A DNA stretch of 64,000 bases, taken from contig NZ_BLAF01000047.1 in NCBI RefSeq assembly GCF_009687885.1, positions 2,565 to 66,564 of the forward strand. The letters are read 5' to 3'. Positions 1 to 7,414 of this stretch are shown piece by piece. How positions within the stretch are numbered: position 1 is the first letter of the stretch; each line of letters opens with the position of its first letter. A model generated the notes under the pieces. That model saw only the letters and a program-made list of their open reading frames with translations. It was not told where the DNA came from and ran no database searches. Origin of the DNA: Acrocarpospora pleiomorpha (GTDB lineage Bacteria; Actinomycetota; Actinomycetes; Streptosporangiales; Streptosporangiaceae). The translations under genes were made by a program, and so were the position numbers.

Positions 1-240
1 CAACACCATCGCATCCCGAAACCGCCCCGCCTGCACCCCCAACCGCGCCAGCCTCGCCCGATAAGGCTCCACCCCGGCATCGACCCAAGCCCCCGCGGTC
101 ACCTCCCGCCACCGCCGCCGCAACCCCACAAACGACCTATCCGGCGTATACGCGGGCTCGGCCGGAACCACCGCCCCCAGTACCCCCGCAGCGGCAACAA
201 CCCCGCCCTGCAAGAACACCCGCCTGGAATACCCCTTCAC
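1..240 (-). CDS. Secreted polysaccharide lyase, family 8-like (5' part only)
   Basis: Only the first 80 codons are in the window; the gene runs off the left edge. The GTG start at 240 gives a twin-arginine signal (SRRVFLQGG, residues 5-13), a hydrophobic stretch to about residue 26 and an Ala-x-Ala-type end, so export by Tat is likely. The mature start (LRRRWREVTAGAW, then a region with regularly spaced Ala, Arg and Leu) resembles the N-terminal alpha/alpha toroid of PL8 lyases (hyaluronate, xanthan or chondroitin lyase). The catalytic Asn/His/Tyr lie beyond the edge, so substrate cannot be named. A sugar-hydrolase relic lies directly upstream on the other strand. Family call is inference from the first helix and the Tat signal. 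Confidence 0.55.
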   Translation of the reverse strand, partial: MKGYSRRVFLQGGVVAAAGVLGAVVPAEPAYTPDRSFVGLRRRWREVTAGAWVDAGVEPYRARLARLGVQAGRFRDAMVL

Positions 241-513
241 GCCAGAATTATCGCCCCCGCCTCGAACCAGGGTCGCGCGTTCATGCACGGCCGCTGGTGG
301 GCGAACGACGCCGACTGCCTGATCGTTGGCCCGGATGTCGAGCGGCGCAAGGAGTGGGCGACGCACGTCCGGGCGTATACGGGCCTCAGAGGATCGAGCG
401 ATCGACTCCTCGGTCTCGACGACTGGGGTGTGGAGACCACGCGTCAGCTGCTGAGCCATCCGGCGCCGGCCGTGCTCGTCAACGGTGTCGGCGAACCGAT
501 CGGGCGGGAGTGA
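241..513 (+). pseudogene. C-terminal relic of an alpha-galactosidase-like glycoside hydrolase
   Basis: The open frame reads RIIAPASNQGRAFMHG, then RWWANDADCLIVGP, and further on LRGSSDRLLGLDDWGVETTR. This looks like the last 80-90 residues of large GH36/GH31-type alpha-galactosidases, which end with a conserved WxND-DC-L segment followed by a GGLRGSSDRL-type segment. The frame starts against the start codon of the polysaccharide lyase gene on the other strand. No catalytic domain, promoter or ribosome site is present (the first ATG, at 283, has no purine-rich leader). I read it as the surviving tail of a carbohydrate gene removed by deletion. It could still be a short expressed ORF of 76 residues, but nothing supports that. 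Confidence 0.5.
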
Positions 514-525
514 CGTCTTAACGGT

Positions 526-1443
526 GTGAAGCGCTCCCTGATGGCCGGGCTCACGTTGACGGCGGTCGCGTTGTGTTCCGTGGCGGTGCTGAGTTCGGCG
601 TCGGTGTCCGAATCGCCGACCGTGCGGTCGGCGTGTCCGCAGGAGTACGGCGGGGGTGGGGCCGGGGGATGGGTTCCGGCGGCGGCGGACATCGACGGGG
701 CCGATGATGTGCTGGTGCCGGGGCAGCCGGTCTCCGCGACGATCTGCGCCTACCCGGGGACCAATATGAAGATGGGCCGGGAACGGCTGGCCGGATCCCG
801 GGTCGTGACGGATGACGTGCTGCCTATGGCCCGGGACTTGTCGTATCTCCCCGTTACTGGGGTCGATAGTTGGTCGTGCACGCAAATGGGTGGAAAGATG
901 ATCAACTATCTCATTCGGTTTGACTATCCCGGTGGTGAGGCCTTGTGGGTGGGCAGCGCTGAGGAAGTCAATTCCTGCGTGGTGACGACCAATGGCACCG
1001 TGAGTTCACGATCGTATGTCGGAAAGGCCATCACCGCCGCCCATCGCACGGGGAAATGGAAGGTGGAACCGCCGGAGGATCCCTGCCTGGGGGAAGGCGG
1101 GCGCCGAGGTCAAGATCAGTTGATGGTTCCCGAAGCGCCTGTCTCGGTGCTGGTATGCAGGAGGGCCCTGGGCGACAGGAGACACGCCCGCGCGCAGCAT
1201 GGCCCGCAGGAGGCGCGCTCCCTGGCGGCTGCCTTGAATTCCCTCGACCACTGGGCGACTGATGGCACCTGCCGGGGAGGCTCAGGCGTCTCCTTACGCC
1301 TCATGTTCGGCTACTCCGAAGGTCCGCGCGCGAGCGTTCACATCACGGAACGATGCGACCCGCCGGTCTCCAGCCCCGAACTCCAGGCAAACCTCGACGA
1401 CTCCGTCAACGACCTGCTGGCACGGCTCGCGCCGACGAACTAG
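526..1443 (+). CDS. Secreted protein with two diverged Cys-containing repeats
   Basis: 305 residues from GTG 526. Residues 2-25 form a Sec signal peptide (MKRS, then a hydrophobic core with Ala/Ser end). The Cys at about residue 17 is preceded by AL rather than a lipobox, so a lipoprotein is not favoured. The mature part falls into two similar halves: about 36-175 and 187-300. Each has an early Cys, a VPG/E-x-PVS segment followed by Cys about 20-30 residues later, a W-x(2-6)-C segment and a final Cys, which suggests paired disulfides and an internal duplication. No enzyme motif is visible. The gene sits alone between a glycoside hydrolase relic and a convergent zinc-ribbon gene. Function unknown; secretion is the only firm statement. 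Confidence 0.75.
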   Translation: MKRSLMAGLTLTAVALCSVAVLSSASVSESPTVRSACPQEYGGGGAGGWVPAAADIDGADDVLVPGQPVSATICAYPGTNMKMGRERLAGSRVVTDDVLPMARDLSYLPVTGVDSWSCTQMGGKMINYLIRFDYPGGEALWVGSAEEVNSCVVTTNGTVSSRSYVGKAITAAHRTGKWKVEPPEDPCLGEGGRRGQDQLMVPEAPVSVLVCRRALGDRRHARAQHGPQEARSLAAALNSLDHWATDGTCRGGSGVSLRLMFGYSEGPRASVHITERCDPPVSSPELQANLDDSVNDLLARLAPTN

Positions 1444-1477
1444 AAGGTGTTTCCCAGCGGCATTCTCACGATGGGGA

Positions 1478-1747
1478 TCAGTCGTCTGGGCTGATGATGC
1501 GGAAGTTGGGGATTTCCGCGGCGGACACGACGGTCGCGTTCTCGGGCATCGTGAAACCGCAGAAGAAAATGCCGGTCAGGCAGCTCCCGCACCAGAAGCG
1601 GGGAACGCCCCTCTCCGGGTTCCAGGTGTCCTGGACGAATGCCAGGCGCAGTTCCCGGGCGCCGCAGTCGGGGCATTCCGCGATGTTCGTGGACGGTGGA
1701 TCCTCGTATGACCGGTCGTATATGGCCAGCCAGTCCGCGTACGCCAT
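1478..1747 (-). CDS. Small zinc-ribbon protein
   Basis: 89 residues with two Cys pairs, CPDC near residue 25 and CGSC near residue 53, a spacing that fits one zinc-ribbon knuckle pair. The rest is short aromatic-rich sequence (MAYADWLAIYDRSYE at the start, FFCGFTMPEN in the middle). No enzyme or DNA-binding signature was recognised. The ATG overlaps the TGA stop of the upstream MarR gene by one base (TGATG), so the two are probably translated as a coupled pair. A role as an accessory protein to the MarR gene is possible but unsupported. Confidence 0.65.
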   Translation of the reverse strand: MAYADWLAIYDRSYEDPPSTNIAECPDCGARELRLAFVQDTWNPERGVPRFWCGSCLTGIFFCGFTMPENATVVSAAEIPNFRIISPDD

Positions 1748-2172
1748 CAGAATTCGGTCCGGATGCGGTTCAGGGCGGTTCGCAGGGCTTCGAAACCGTC
1801 GTCGCCGAGGAGGGCCGCGAGGCGGTGTTCGACGGCGTCGATGGCGGAGTAGCCGATCAGGAGGGCCTTGTCGCCGAGTTCGGTGAAGACGATGAGCTTG
1901 GCGCGGCGGTCGGCGGGGTCGGGGATGCGGCGCAGGCAGCCCATCTCCTCGAGCTGGTCGACGAGTTCGCCCATCGCCTGCGGGGTCATCTGCGCCTTCT
2001 CGGCGAGCCTGCTCAACCGGATGCCCTCGTGCTCCATGTGGAAGAACACCGCCGAGTGAGCGGGCCGGAGGCGGACGTCGAACCTCTTGCCGGCTTCGAA
2101 GACGACGTCGGAGAGGCGGAGGTAGGCCTCGTACAGCTGGGCGACGACGTGCGGCGGATGGGTCTCGGCCAA
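1747..2172 (-). CDS. MarR-family transcriptional regulator
   Basis: 141 residues. The winged helix-turn-helix is clear: LSRLAEKAQMTPQAMGELVD (about 54-73) is the helix-turn-helix and the D-x-x-DRRAK segment (about 84-90) is the MarR wing. Start is a TTG at 2172, preceded by GGAGAAG at a usable distance; no better ATG or GTG lies near. It is divergent from the DinB-like gene at 2233, and the 60-base gap is AT-rich for this genome with TAAGG (2191-2195) and CCTTA (2215-2219) as inverted arms, so autoregulation plus control of the enzyme gene is likely. Ligand unknown. Confidence 0.85.
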   Translation of the reverse strand: MAETHPPHVVAQLYEAYLRLSDVVFEAGKRFDVRLRPAHSAVFFHMEHEGIRLSRLAEKAQMTPQAMGELVDQLEEMGCLRRIPDPADRRAKLIVFTELGDKALLIGYSAIDAVEHRLAALLGDDGFEALRTALNRIRTEF

Positions 2173-2232
2173 AAGGGCTTCTCCAATTGCTAAGGAAGCA
2201 TTATATTCAGGCTACCTTACTAAGGGGGAGTG

Positions 2233-2868
2233 ATGGACCAGCGAGAGATCTGGGCGGCCATCGAGGCCGAGCGGCACAGCCTAGCCGACATGCTCGACGC
2301 GCTGCCCCAGGGCGGCGACTGGGATCAGCCGTCGTTGTGCGAGGGATGGCGTATCCGGGACGTGGCCGCGCACCTCGCGGTCGCCACCCAGCTCGGCAAC
2401 GCGGCGGCACTGATCGAATTCATCAGGGCGCGCGGCAGCTTCAACCGGATGATCCGCGATTCCGCCATCCGGTATGCCGAACGGCCGATCGGCGGAATCA
2501 TCGAGCAGATCCGCGAGTCGGCGTATTCGCGCCGCCTCGCGCCTACCACGAAACCGCTCGACCCGCTCTTCGACGCCCTGGTGCACGGCCAGGACATCGC
2601 CGTGCCCCTGGGCATCGAGCGCCCCATGCCGCTGGAACCGGCACGCGCCGCCGCGACCCACATCTGGGAGCGCGGTTTCCCCTTCTACCCACAGCGCAAG
2701 TTCCGGGGGCTGCGACTGGTCGCCACCGACGTCGACTGGACGGTCGGCGAGGGAGAAGTGGTGGAGGGCCCCATCCAAGCGCTGCTGTTGCTGATCAGCG
2801 GCCGCCCCGCCGCGCTTCCGAGCCTGACCGGGGTGGGTACGGCAGTGCTCGGCTCGCGGTTGGGGTGA
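2233..2868 (+). CDS. Maleylpyruvate isomerase-family (DinB-like) mycothiol-dependent protein
   Basis: 211 residues. The N-terminal four-helix part carries the family hallmark LCEGWRIRDVAAHLAVAT (about residues 36-53), whose His belongs to the metal site of mycothiol-dependent maleylpyruvate isomerases. A second His (VHGQDIAVPLG) lies near residue 117. Such proteins transfer or isomerise small molecules with mycothiol as cofactor, but most members have no known substrate. I chose ATG 2233 over GTG 2230 because the strong ribosome site AAGGGGGAG (2222-2230) overlaps the GTG. It is divergent from the MarR gene and probably its target. Confidence 0.8.
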   Translation: MDQREIWAAIEAERHSLADMLDALPQGGDWDQPSLCEGWRIRDVAAHLAVATQLGNAAALIEFIRARGSFNRMIRDSAIRYAERPIGGIIEQIRESAYSRRLAPTTKPLDPLFDALVHGQDIAVPLGIERPMPLEPARAAATHIWERGFPFYPQRKFRGLRLVATDVDWTVGEGEVVEGPIQALLLLISGRPAALPSLTGVGTAVLGSRLG

Positions 2869-2870
2869 GC

Positions 2871-3686
2871 CTAGTCCGCGTGGGAGCGGCCGTTGACACG
2901 GACCTGCGTGGTGTGGGAAAGGAGCTGGTCGAGTTTGGCGTTCATGGCCGCCAGATCCTGTTTGAGAGCTTCGATGTCCTGCTGTGCCCGGGTTTCCGCG
3001 GGGGAGGGCTCGGCATCGTTCATGGCGTTGACCACGACGGCGATGAACAGGTTCAGGGCGACGAAGGTGGAGATCAGGATATAGGCGATGAAGAAGATCC
3101 ACGCCCATGGCTTCTGCTCCATCACCTCCTGGGCGACGTTCCCCCAGTCGTCACCGGTCATGATCTGGAACAAGGTGAACAGTGAGCTGGGGAGGGCGTC
3201 GAATCGTTCAGGGACGATGTCGCCGAACAGCTTGGTCGCGATCACCGCCGCGATGTAGATCATGAGCACGAGCAGGCCGATGATGGAGGCCATGCCGGGC
3301 ACCGCGGTCAGCAGCGCGCCGACCACACGCCGCATGCTCGGCACCGCCGAGACCAGGCGAAGGGCCCGCAGGATGCGCAGCGCCCGCAGCACCGAGGCGG
3401 GTCCTGACGCGGGAACCAGCGCGATGCCCACGATGATCGCGTCGAACCAGTTCCACGGGTCGGACCAGAAGGCCCGCCCGTACGCGTAGAGGCGGGCGCC
3501 TAATTCGGCGATGAAGACGCCCAGCGCGATCCGGTCGATGGCGTGCAGCACGCCCCCGGCCCGATCCATCAGATAGGTGCTGGTCTCGCACCCGATGGTG
3601 ATCGCGTTGATCACGATGACGGCGATGATGGCCCGCTGCGCGAGCCGGTGTTCCAGGACCTGACGAACACGCTGCCTAGTCGGCAC
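2871..3686 (-). CDS. Prokaryotic voltage-gated cation channel (NaChBac type) with GDDW filter
   Basis: 271 residues, the usual size of a one-domain six-helix channel that assembles as a tetramer. Visible parts: S1 about 16-36, S2 48-68, S3 75-94, S4 with arginines every third residue (R101, R104, R107, R110), S5 124-153, pore loop, S6 196-222, and a cytoplasmic coiled coil about 230-258. The selectivity filter reads FTLFQIMTGDDWGN (170-183). Known sodium-selective members have TLESW here; the two Asp residues match the positions where Asp was engineered to make calcium-selective variants, so calcium permeation is a fair inference. Start is GTG 3686. Single gene with its own upstream region; no channel partner nearby. 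Confidence 0.9.
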   Translation of the reverse strand: MPTRQRVRQVLEHRLAQRAIIAVIVINAITIGCETSTYLMDRAGGVLHAIDRIALGVFIAELGARLYAYGRAFWSDPWNWFDAIIVGIALVPASGPASVLRALRILRALRLVSAVPSMRRVVGALLTAVPGMASIIGLLVLMIYIAAVIATKLFGDIVPERFDALPSSLFTLFQIMTGDDWGNVAQEVMEQKPWAWIFFIAYILISTFVALNLFIAVVVNAMNDAEPSPAETRAQQDIEALKQDLAAMNAKLDQLLSHTTQVRVNGRSHAD

Positions 3687-3766
3687 GCAACCGCTCCCCG
3701 GGGGTGAAGGGACACCAATCTCTTGATCATCTTACGCGTTGTCCACCCGGCAGTGTGGACCATGAC

Positions 3767-3782
3767 GATGACCTGCGTCATC
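3767..3782. terminator. Short hairpin after the BNR membrane protein gene
   Basis: GATGAC (3767-3772) and GTCATC (3777-3782) form a 6-bp stem with a 4-base loop, one base beyond the stop codon of the minus-strand gene at 3783. A second stem, GTCCAC/GTGGAC (3741-3746 and 3755-3760), lies 6 bases further on. No T-run follows, as is common in actinomycetes. It may act as a weak terminator. Confidence 0.3.
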
Positions 3783-5210
3783 TCACTTTAAGTGGATGTT
3801 TCCGTACTCAAAGTGAAACACTGTGAGAAGGCCCGCGGCGGCTGTGGCGCACCCCAGGACGACCGACCAGCCGACCGCCACGCCGTGGCGGTCGAAAAAG
3901 CCCGTGCTCCACAGGTAGATCGGCGTCATGGCCGCGAAGTAGGTGACGGCGGTGGTCGCCGCGCCGATCGCCCAGACGCGGAACGGGATTCTGCCCTGCA
4001 TGCCGGTTACGATCATGCTGCCGATTCCGGCGGGCACCATGCCCAGGCCCAGGAGCAGTGGGAACACGTGGGACAGCGGGTCTGTCCGCGCCGAGAGCAA
4101 CAGCCAGATCCCCACCCACGTCAGCGACGAGGCCGCGCCGAAGTCGAGCCGCCGCGCCCCGAAGACGAGCGCCGCCATCCCCGCCGCCAGAGCCACCAGG
4201 AGCGCCATCGTCGAAACGGAGTCGTCATATTTTCCCGGCGCGGACTGGGCCACCGCCGCCGCGGCGTCGAAGCCGTGCGCCGTCCAGCCCAGCCGGCGCC
4301 AGGCGCCGGAGACGTCCCGCAGGGCGATCCCGTCCGCGCCGTTGGCGACGACCACGACGTGCCCGTTCGCACGCTGCTGGACCGCGATCGCCAGGGACTC
4401 GGCCACCTCGGGGGAGCCGGGTGCGTAGGCGCGTGCCAGCCGGTCCTGGTCGCCGGGAGAGATCTCCCACGAGGTCACCCACCGGCCGTCCGCGGACTCC
4501 TCGACCTTGAGCCTGCCGGGCACGATCCGGTAGCAGCGCTCCGCGACGCAGGCCGACGTCTGGGGATTGAGCGTCAGCGGCGTGGACTGGCCGTACCACG
4601 TTCTCCCGCCGTCGCCGGAGACGTAGCCCGCCTTGGGATACGCGTCGGACGAGCTGTAGCCGCGGATCGCGACCACGATCTTGTCGCCCGTCACCTCGAC
4701 CGCATAGGCGCTGTACGGCCGGTAGCGCTCCGACTGGCCGGTCGAGTGCTCCGACTGGCCGGTCGCCGACACGGCCAGTACGGCGACGGGAATCACGACC
4801 ACCGCCCTGGCCAGCCGCTCCGCCCCGGGGTCGGGGTGGTTCCAGATCCACCAGGCGGCGTACAGGGCGGGCAGGGCGAACAGGTCGGTGGGATCGGCCA
4901 GGACCACGGACGGACCCCACCCGAGAGTCCACGCCTGGGAAGCGAGGTACGCCCCCGTGGCGGTGGTCTTGACCAGCGTGAACACCGCGCCGGTAAGGAC
5001 GACGGACAGCCACGGGCGGCGGATGAGCAGGTTGACCAGCGCCGGAGCGGCGATCAACCCCACGAGGTCGCTGAGCTTCCCGGTCACCACGCCGGGCCAC
5101 AGCCCTTTGAAAAGGTGATCGTTGAGCAGCAGGACCACAACGGCGGCGACGGTCAGCGGGTGACCGATCCAGGCCAGGGCCGATTTCCTCATGCCTGGAG
5201 AGATGCGCAC
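3783..5210 (-). CDS. Polytopic membrane protein with a BNR/WD-like extracytoplasmic domain
   Basis: 475 residues from ATG 5210; ATG 5192 is an alternative start giving 469. Residues about 13-155 hold four or five membrane segments. A soluble domain of about 150 residues (160-310) follows; it contains an Asp-box, SGDGGRTWYG, typical of sialidase-type or PSII-stability beta-propeller blades, and two cysteines (TSACVAERC). Four more membrane segments follow to the C-terminus. A short duplication, GQSE-HST-GQSE, lies at the first junction. The architecture suggests a membrane-anchored outer domain, but I do not recognise a family with a known role. It is divergent from the glycerophosphodiesterase gene, with 157 bases between them. 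Confidence 0.7.
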   Translation of the reverse strand: MRISPGMRKSALAWIGHPLTVAAVVVLLLNDHLFKGLWPGVVTGKLSDLVGLIAAPALVNLLIRRPWLSVVLTGAVFTLVKTTATGAYLASQAWTLGWGPSVVLADPTDLFALPALYAAWWIWNHPDPGAERLARAVVVIPVAVLAVSATGQSEHSTGQSERYRPYSAYAVEVTGDKIVVAIRGYSSSDAYPKAGYVSGDGGRTWYGQSTPLTLNPQTSACVAERCYRIVPGRLKVEESADGRWVTSWEISPGDQDRLARAYAPGSPEVAESLAIAVQQRANGHVVVVANGADGIALRDVSGAWRRLGWTAHGFDAAAAVAQSAPGKYDDSVSTMALLVALAAGMAALVFGARRLDFGAASSLTWVGIWLLLSARTDPLSHVFPLLLGLGMVPAGIGSMIVTGMQGRIPFRVWAIGAATTAVTYFAAMTPIYLWSTGFFDRHGVAVGWSVVLGCATAAAGLLTVFHFEYGNIHLK

Positions 5211-5367
5211 GCGTCACGCGGAGTTCGCGCCGATCCGCATTCGTGATCGACCCGCCGCCGGGCGTACATCTGACCGCGCGTGCCCACTGATCGTTAACTG
5301 CCTCGACATTCCCGGGACAGGTGGCGTCGCTAGCGTGCCCGCGAGTTCTACAGACAAGGGATGTGTC

Positions 5368-6492
5368 ATGGTGAAAAGCAGATTGCTGGCCGGTGCGCTG
5401 GCTGTTCTCGCGGGAGGGGCGCTGGTGTCGGTTCTGGCGCCGGGCAACGCCACCGCGGACCGTTTCGGAGCCGAACGCCACGGTGACGACAAGCCGCTCA
5501 TCATCGGGCATCGCGGCGCTCCCGCTTTCCGGCCCGAGCACACGCTGCTGTCGTACGAGGCGGCCGCGAAGATGGGGGCCGACTACATCGAACCCGATCT
5601 GGTCTCCACGAAGGACCACATCCTGGTGGCCCGGCACGAGAACGAGATTTCCGGCACCACGGACGTGGAGAACCATCCCGAGTTCGCCACCCGCCGCGTC
5701 ACCAAGACGATCGACGGCCTGCAGATCACCGGCTGGTTCACCGAGGACTTCACCCTGGCCGAGCTGCGCACCCTCAGGGCCGAGGAGCGCATCCCCGACC
5801 TGCGGCCGGACAACACCGCCTACAACGGGCTCGCGCAGATCCCGACCTTCGACGAGGTCATCCAGCTGGCCAAGCGGTACGGCGTGGGCGTCTACCCCGA
5901 GACCAAGCACCCGACGTACTTCGACTCGATCGGCCTGTCCCTGGAGGAGCCGCTGCTGGAGGTGCTCAACCGGCACGGCTGGCGTGACAAGCGCTCGCCG
6001 GTGTTCATCCAGTCCTTCGAGACCACCAACCTGAAGGAGCTGCGCGCCAAGACGCGGCTGCCCATCGTCCAGCTCATCAACGGCTCGGGCGCGCCGTACG
6101 ACCTGGTGGCCGCCGGCGACCCGCGCACCTATGACAACCTGATCACCCCCGACGGCCTGCGCGACATCGCCAAGTACGCCGACGGCATCGGCCCCGCGAC
6201 GACCAGGATCGTCCCCGTCGACGCCACCGGCAAGCTGGGCCAGCCGACCAGCCTCATCCGCGACGCGCACCGCAAGGGCCTGAAGGTCCACCCGTTCACT
6301 ATCCGCGACGAGAACGCGCAGCTCCCGCTGGACTACCGGCTCGGCAACCCGGCCAGCCCGGCGTTCCCGCGCGCGACCGGCGACGTGATGGGCTGGGTCG
6401 AGCGCCTCTTCGAACTGGGCGTCGATGGCGTCTTCGCCGACGACCCGGGCCTCGCCCGCGCCACCCGCGACCGCCTCTTCGACCGGTCCTGA
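5368..6492 (+). CDS. Secreted glycerophosphodiester phosphodiesterase
   Basis: 374 residues. Hydrolyses glycerophosphodiesters (from phospholipid or teichoic acid) to glycerol-3-phosphate and an alcohol outside the cell. Signal peptide: residues 1-29 (MVKSRLLAG to NATA). Catalytic motifs: HRGAPAFRPEHT (about 48-59, with the HR pair and the second His), then EPDL (about 75), which carries the metal-binding Glu and Asp. The later segment VDGVFADDPG is the usual end of the TIM barrel. ATG 5368 was chosen because AAGGGATG lies upstream and the signal peptide begins there; the open frame runs further back without support. Secreted enzymes of this type often serve phosphate scavenging, but I see no convincing PHO box here. 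Confidence 0.92.
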   Translation: MVKSRLLAGALAVLAGGALVSVLAPGNATADRFGAERHGDDKPLIIGHRGAPAFRPEHTLLSYEAAAKMGADYIEPDLVSTKDHILVARHENEISGTTDVENHPEFATRRVTKTIDGLQITGWFTEDFTLAELRTLRAEERIPDLRPDNTAYNGLAQIPTFDEVIQLAKRYGVGVYPETKHPTYFDSIGLSLEEPLLEVLNRHGWRDKRSPVFIQSFETTNLKELRAKTRLPIVQLINGSGAPYDLVAAGDPRTYDNLITPDGLRDIAKYADGIGPATTRIVPVDATGKLGQPTSLIRDAHRKGLKVHPFTIRDENAQLPLDYRLGNPASPAFPRATGDVMGWVERLFELGVDGVFADDPGLARATRDRLFDRS

Positions 6493-6501
6493 ACGACGGG
6501 C

Positions 6502-6526
6502 GCCCGGGCGGTCTCCCCGCCCGGGC
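6502..6526. terminator. Bidirectional hairpin between convergent genes
   Basis: A perfect 10-bp stem, GCCCGGGCGG (6502-6511) with CCGCCCGGGC (6517-6526), closes a 5-base loop. It lies 10 bases after the phosphodiesterase stop and 4 bases before the stop of the convergent hydrolase gene, so it can serve both. Confidence 0.7.
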
Positions 6527-6529
6527 CGC

Positions 6530-7309
6530 TCATGCCGCCAGGAAGAAACGGGCGAGCACGGGCGCGAGGATCGTCGGATCGGGCACGTGCCCTGGCACGT
6601 CGACGGTCCCGCGTTCTGCGCCGGGGACACACGCGGCCACCGCGTCGGCGGCCTCGACGAAGAACGGGGGAGCGTGCGCGCCGGTGGTCACCAGGACCGG
6701 CCGCGTGATGGTGGCCAGCCGCGCGGCCGGCGGGGGGCCGTCGCCCAGGCAGGCGGCGTCGTAGCCGAGGGTGTGGGCCAGTTCCAGCAGGCCGGGCCAC
6801 AGCGGCGAGCCCACGGCACCCGCGATGTCCTGCTCGGAGGAACCGGCGAGGCGCATGAACATCCGGAGCGCCTCATCGCGCCGGCCCTCGGCGAGTACGG
6901 CGGTCAGTCGTGTCACGTACTCCCGCCAGGCGGGAACCCCGTCCCCGATGATGTACGGAACCTCGTACACCGCGATCCCGCCGACCGGCAGACCGGCCGC
7001 CGAGGCCTCCAGGGCGAGCGCGCCCCCCGACGACGCGCCGAACAGGTGGGCAGGACCACCGGCCACCGCGATCAACGCGGCCAGATCCTCGATCTCACGC
7101 TCCAGCGCGTACGGCAGGGTGTCGCCGCTGCGACCACGGCCGCGGCGGCTGTAGTTGACGACGGTGAACTGCCCGGCCAGCGCGTCAGCGAGCGGAGCGT
7201 TCTCCGCTCCGTCGTCCAGCCCGCCGCCCACCAGGATCACGACCGGCCCGTCGCCCACCTTGTCGTACGCGATCGAGGTCCCGTCACGCGAAACCACTCG
7301 TCCCGTCAT
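6530..7309 (-). CDS. Alpha/beta hydrolase
   Basis: 259 residues. The strand-turn-helix nucleophile elbow is GASSGG (about residue 92-97, Ser at the centre) and the late His is in GHVPDP (about 240). An oxyanion-loop glycine run, GGGLDD, lies near residue 30. The acid residue is not obvious: where an Asp or Glu is usual (VTTGAHAPPFF) none is present, so it may sit elsewhere. Substrate cannot be inferred. It is convergent with the phosphodiesterase and divergent from the collagen-like gene. Confidence 0.8.
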   Translation of the reverse strand: MTGRVVSRDGTSIAYDKVGDGPVVILVGGGLDDGAENAPLADALAGQFTVVNYSRRGRGRSGDTLPYALEREIEDLAALIAVAGGPAHLFGASSGGALALEASAAGLPVGGIAVYEVPYIIGDGVPAWREYVTRLTAVLAEGRRDEALRMFMRLAGSSEQDIAGAVGSPLWPGLLELAHTLGYDAACLGDGPPPAARLATITRPVLVTTGAHAPPFFVEAADAVAACVPGAERGTVDVPGHVPDPTILAPVLARFFLAA

Positions 7310-7344
7310 GTTTCCACCCTACGGTGACGACGATCTTGCGGTGA

Positions 7345-7364
7345 ATGAGTAGGAGGGTACTCAT
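7345..7364. promoter_or_regulatory. Inverted repeat upstream of the collagen-like gene
   Basis: ATGAGTA (7345-7351) and TACTCAT (7358-7364) are perfect inverted arms around a 6-base spacer. The site lies in the 105-base gap between the divergent hydrolase and collagen-like genes, 50 bases before the latter. It has the size of a dimeric repressor site; no regulator gene is adjacent. Confidence 0.35.
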
Positions 7365-7414
7365 GTGCCGTACCAGCGGGAGATCGATCCTCTAGGGGAC
7401 TCCTGGGAGGACAA

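Noticed and set aside
2191..2220. Iron-box-like sequence (DtxR/IdeR) between the MarR and DinB-like genes
   Set aside because: The minus strand reads TAAGGTAGCCTGAATA, one base short of the usual 19-bp dyad and weak in its right half. Neither neighbour is an iron gene.
5270..5367. PHO box upstream of the glycerophosphodiesterase
   Set aside because: GTTAACTGCCT is followed by no second GTTC-type unit at 11 bases. The function would fit but the repeat is missing.
4225..6630. 801-codon frame on the minus strand opposite the phosphodiesterase
   Set aside because: It is antisense to a clear enzyme gene, rich in Arg/Gly/Pro, and lacks any domain. Typical shadow frame of GC-rich DNA.
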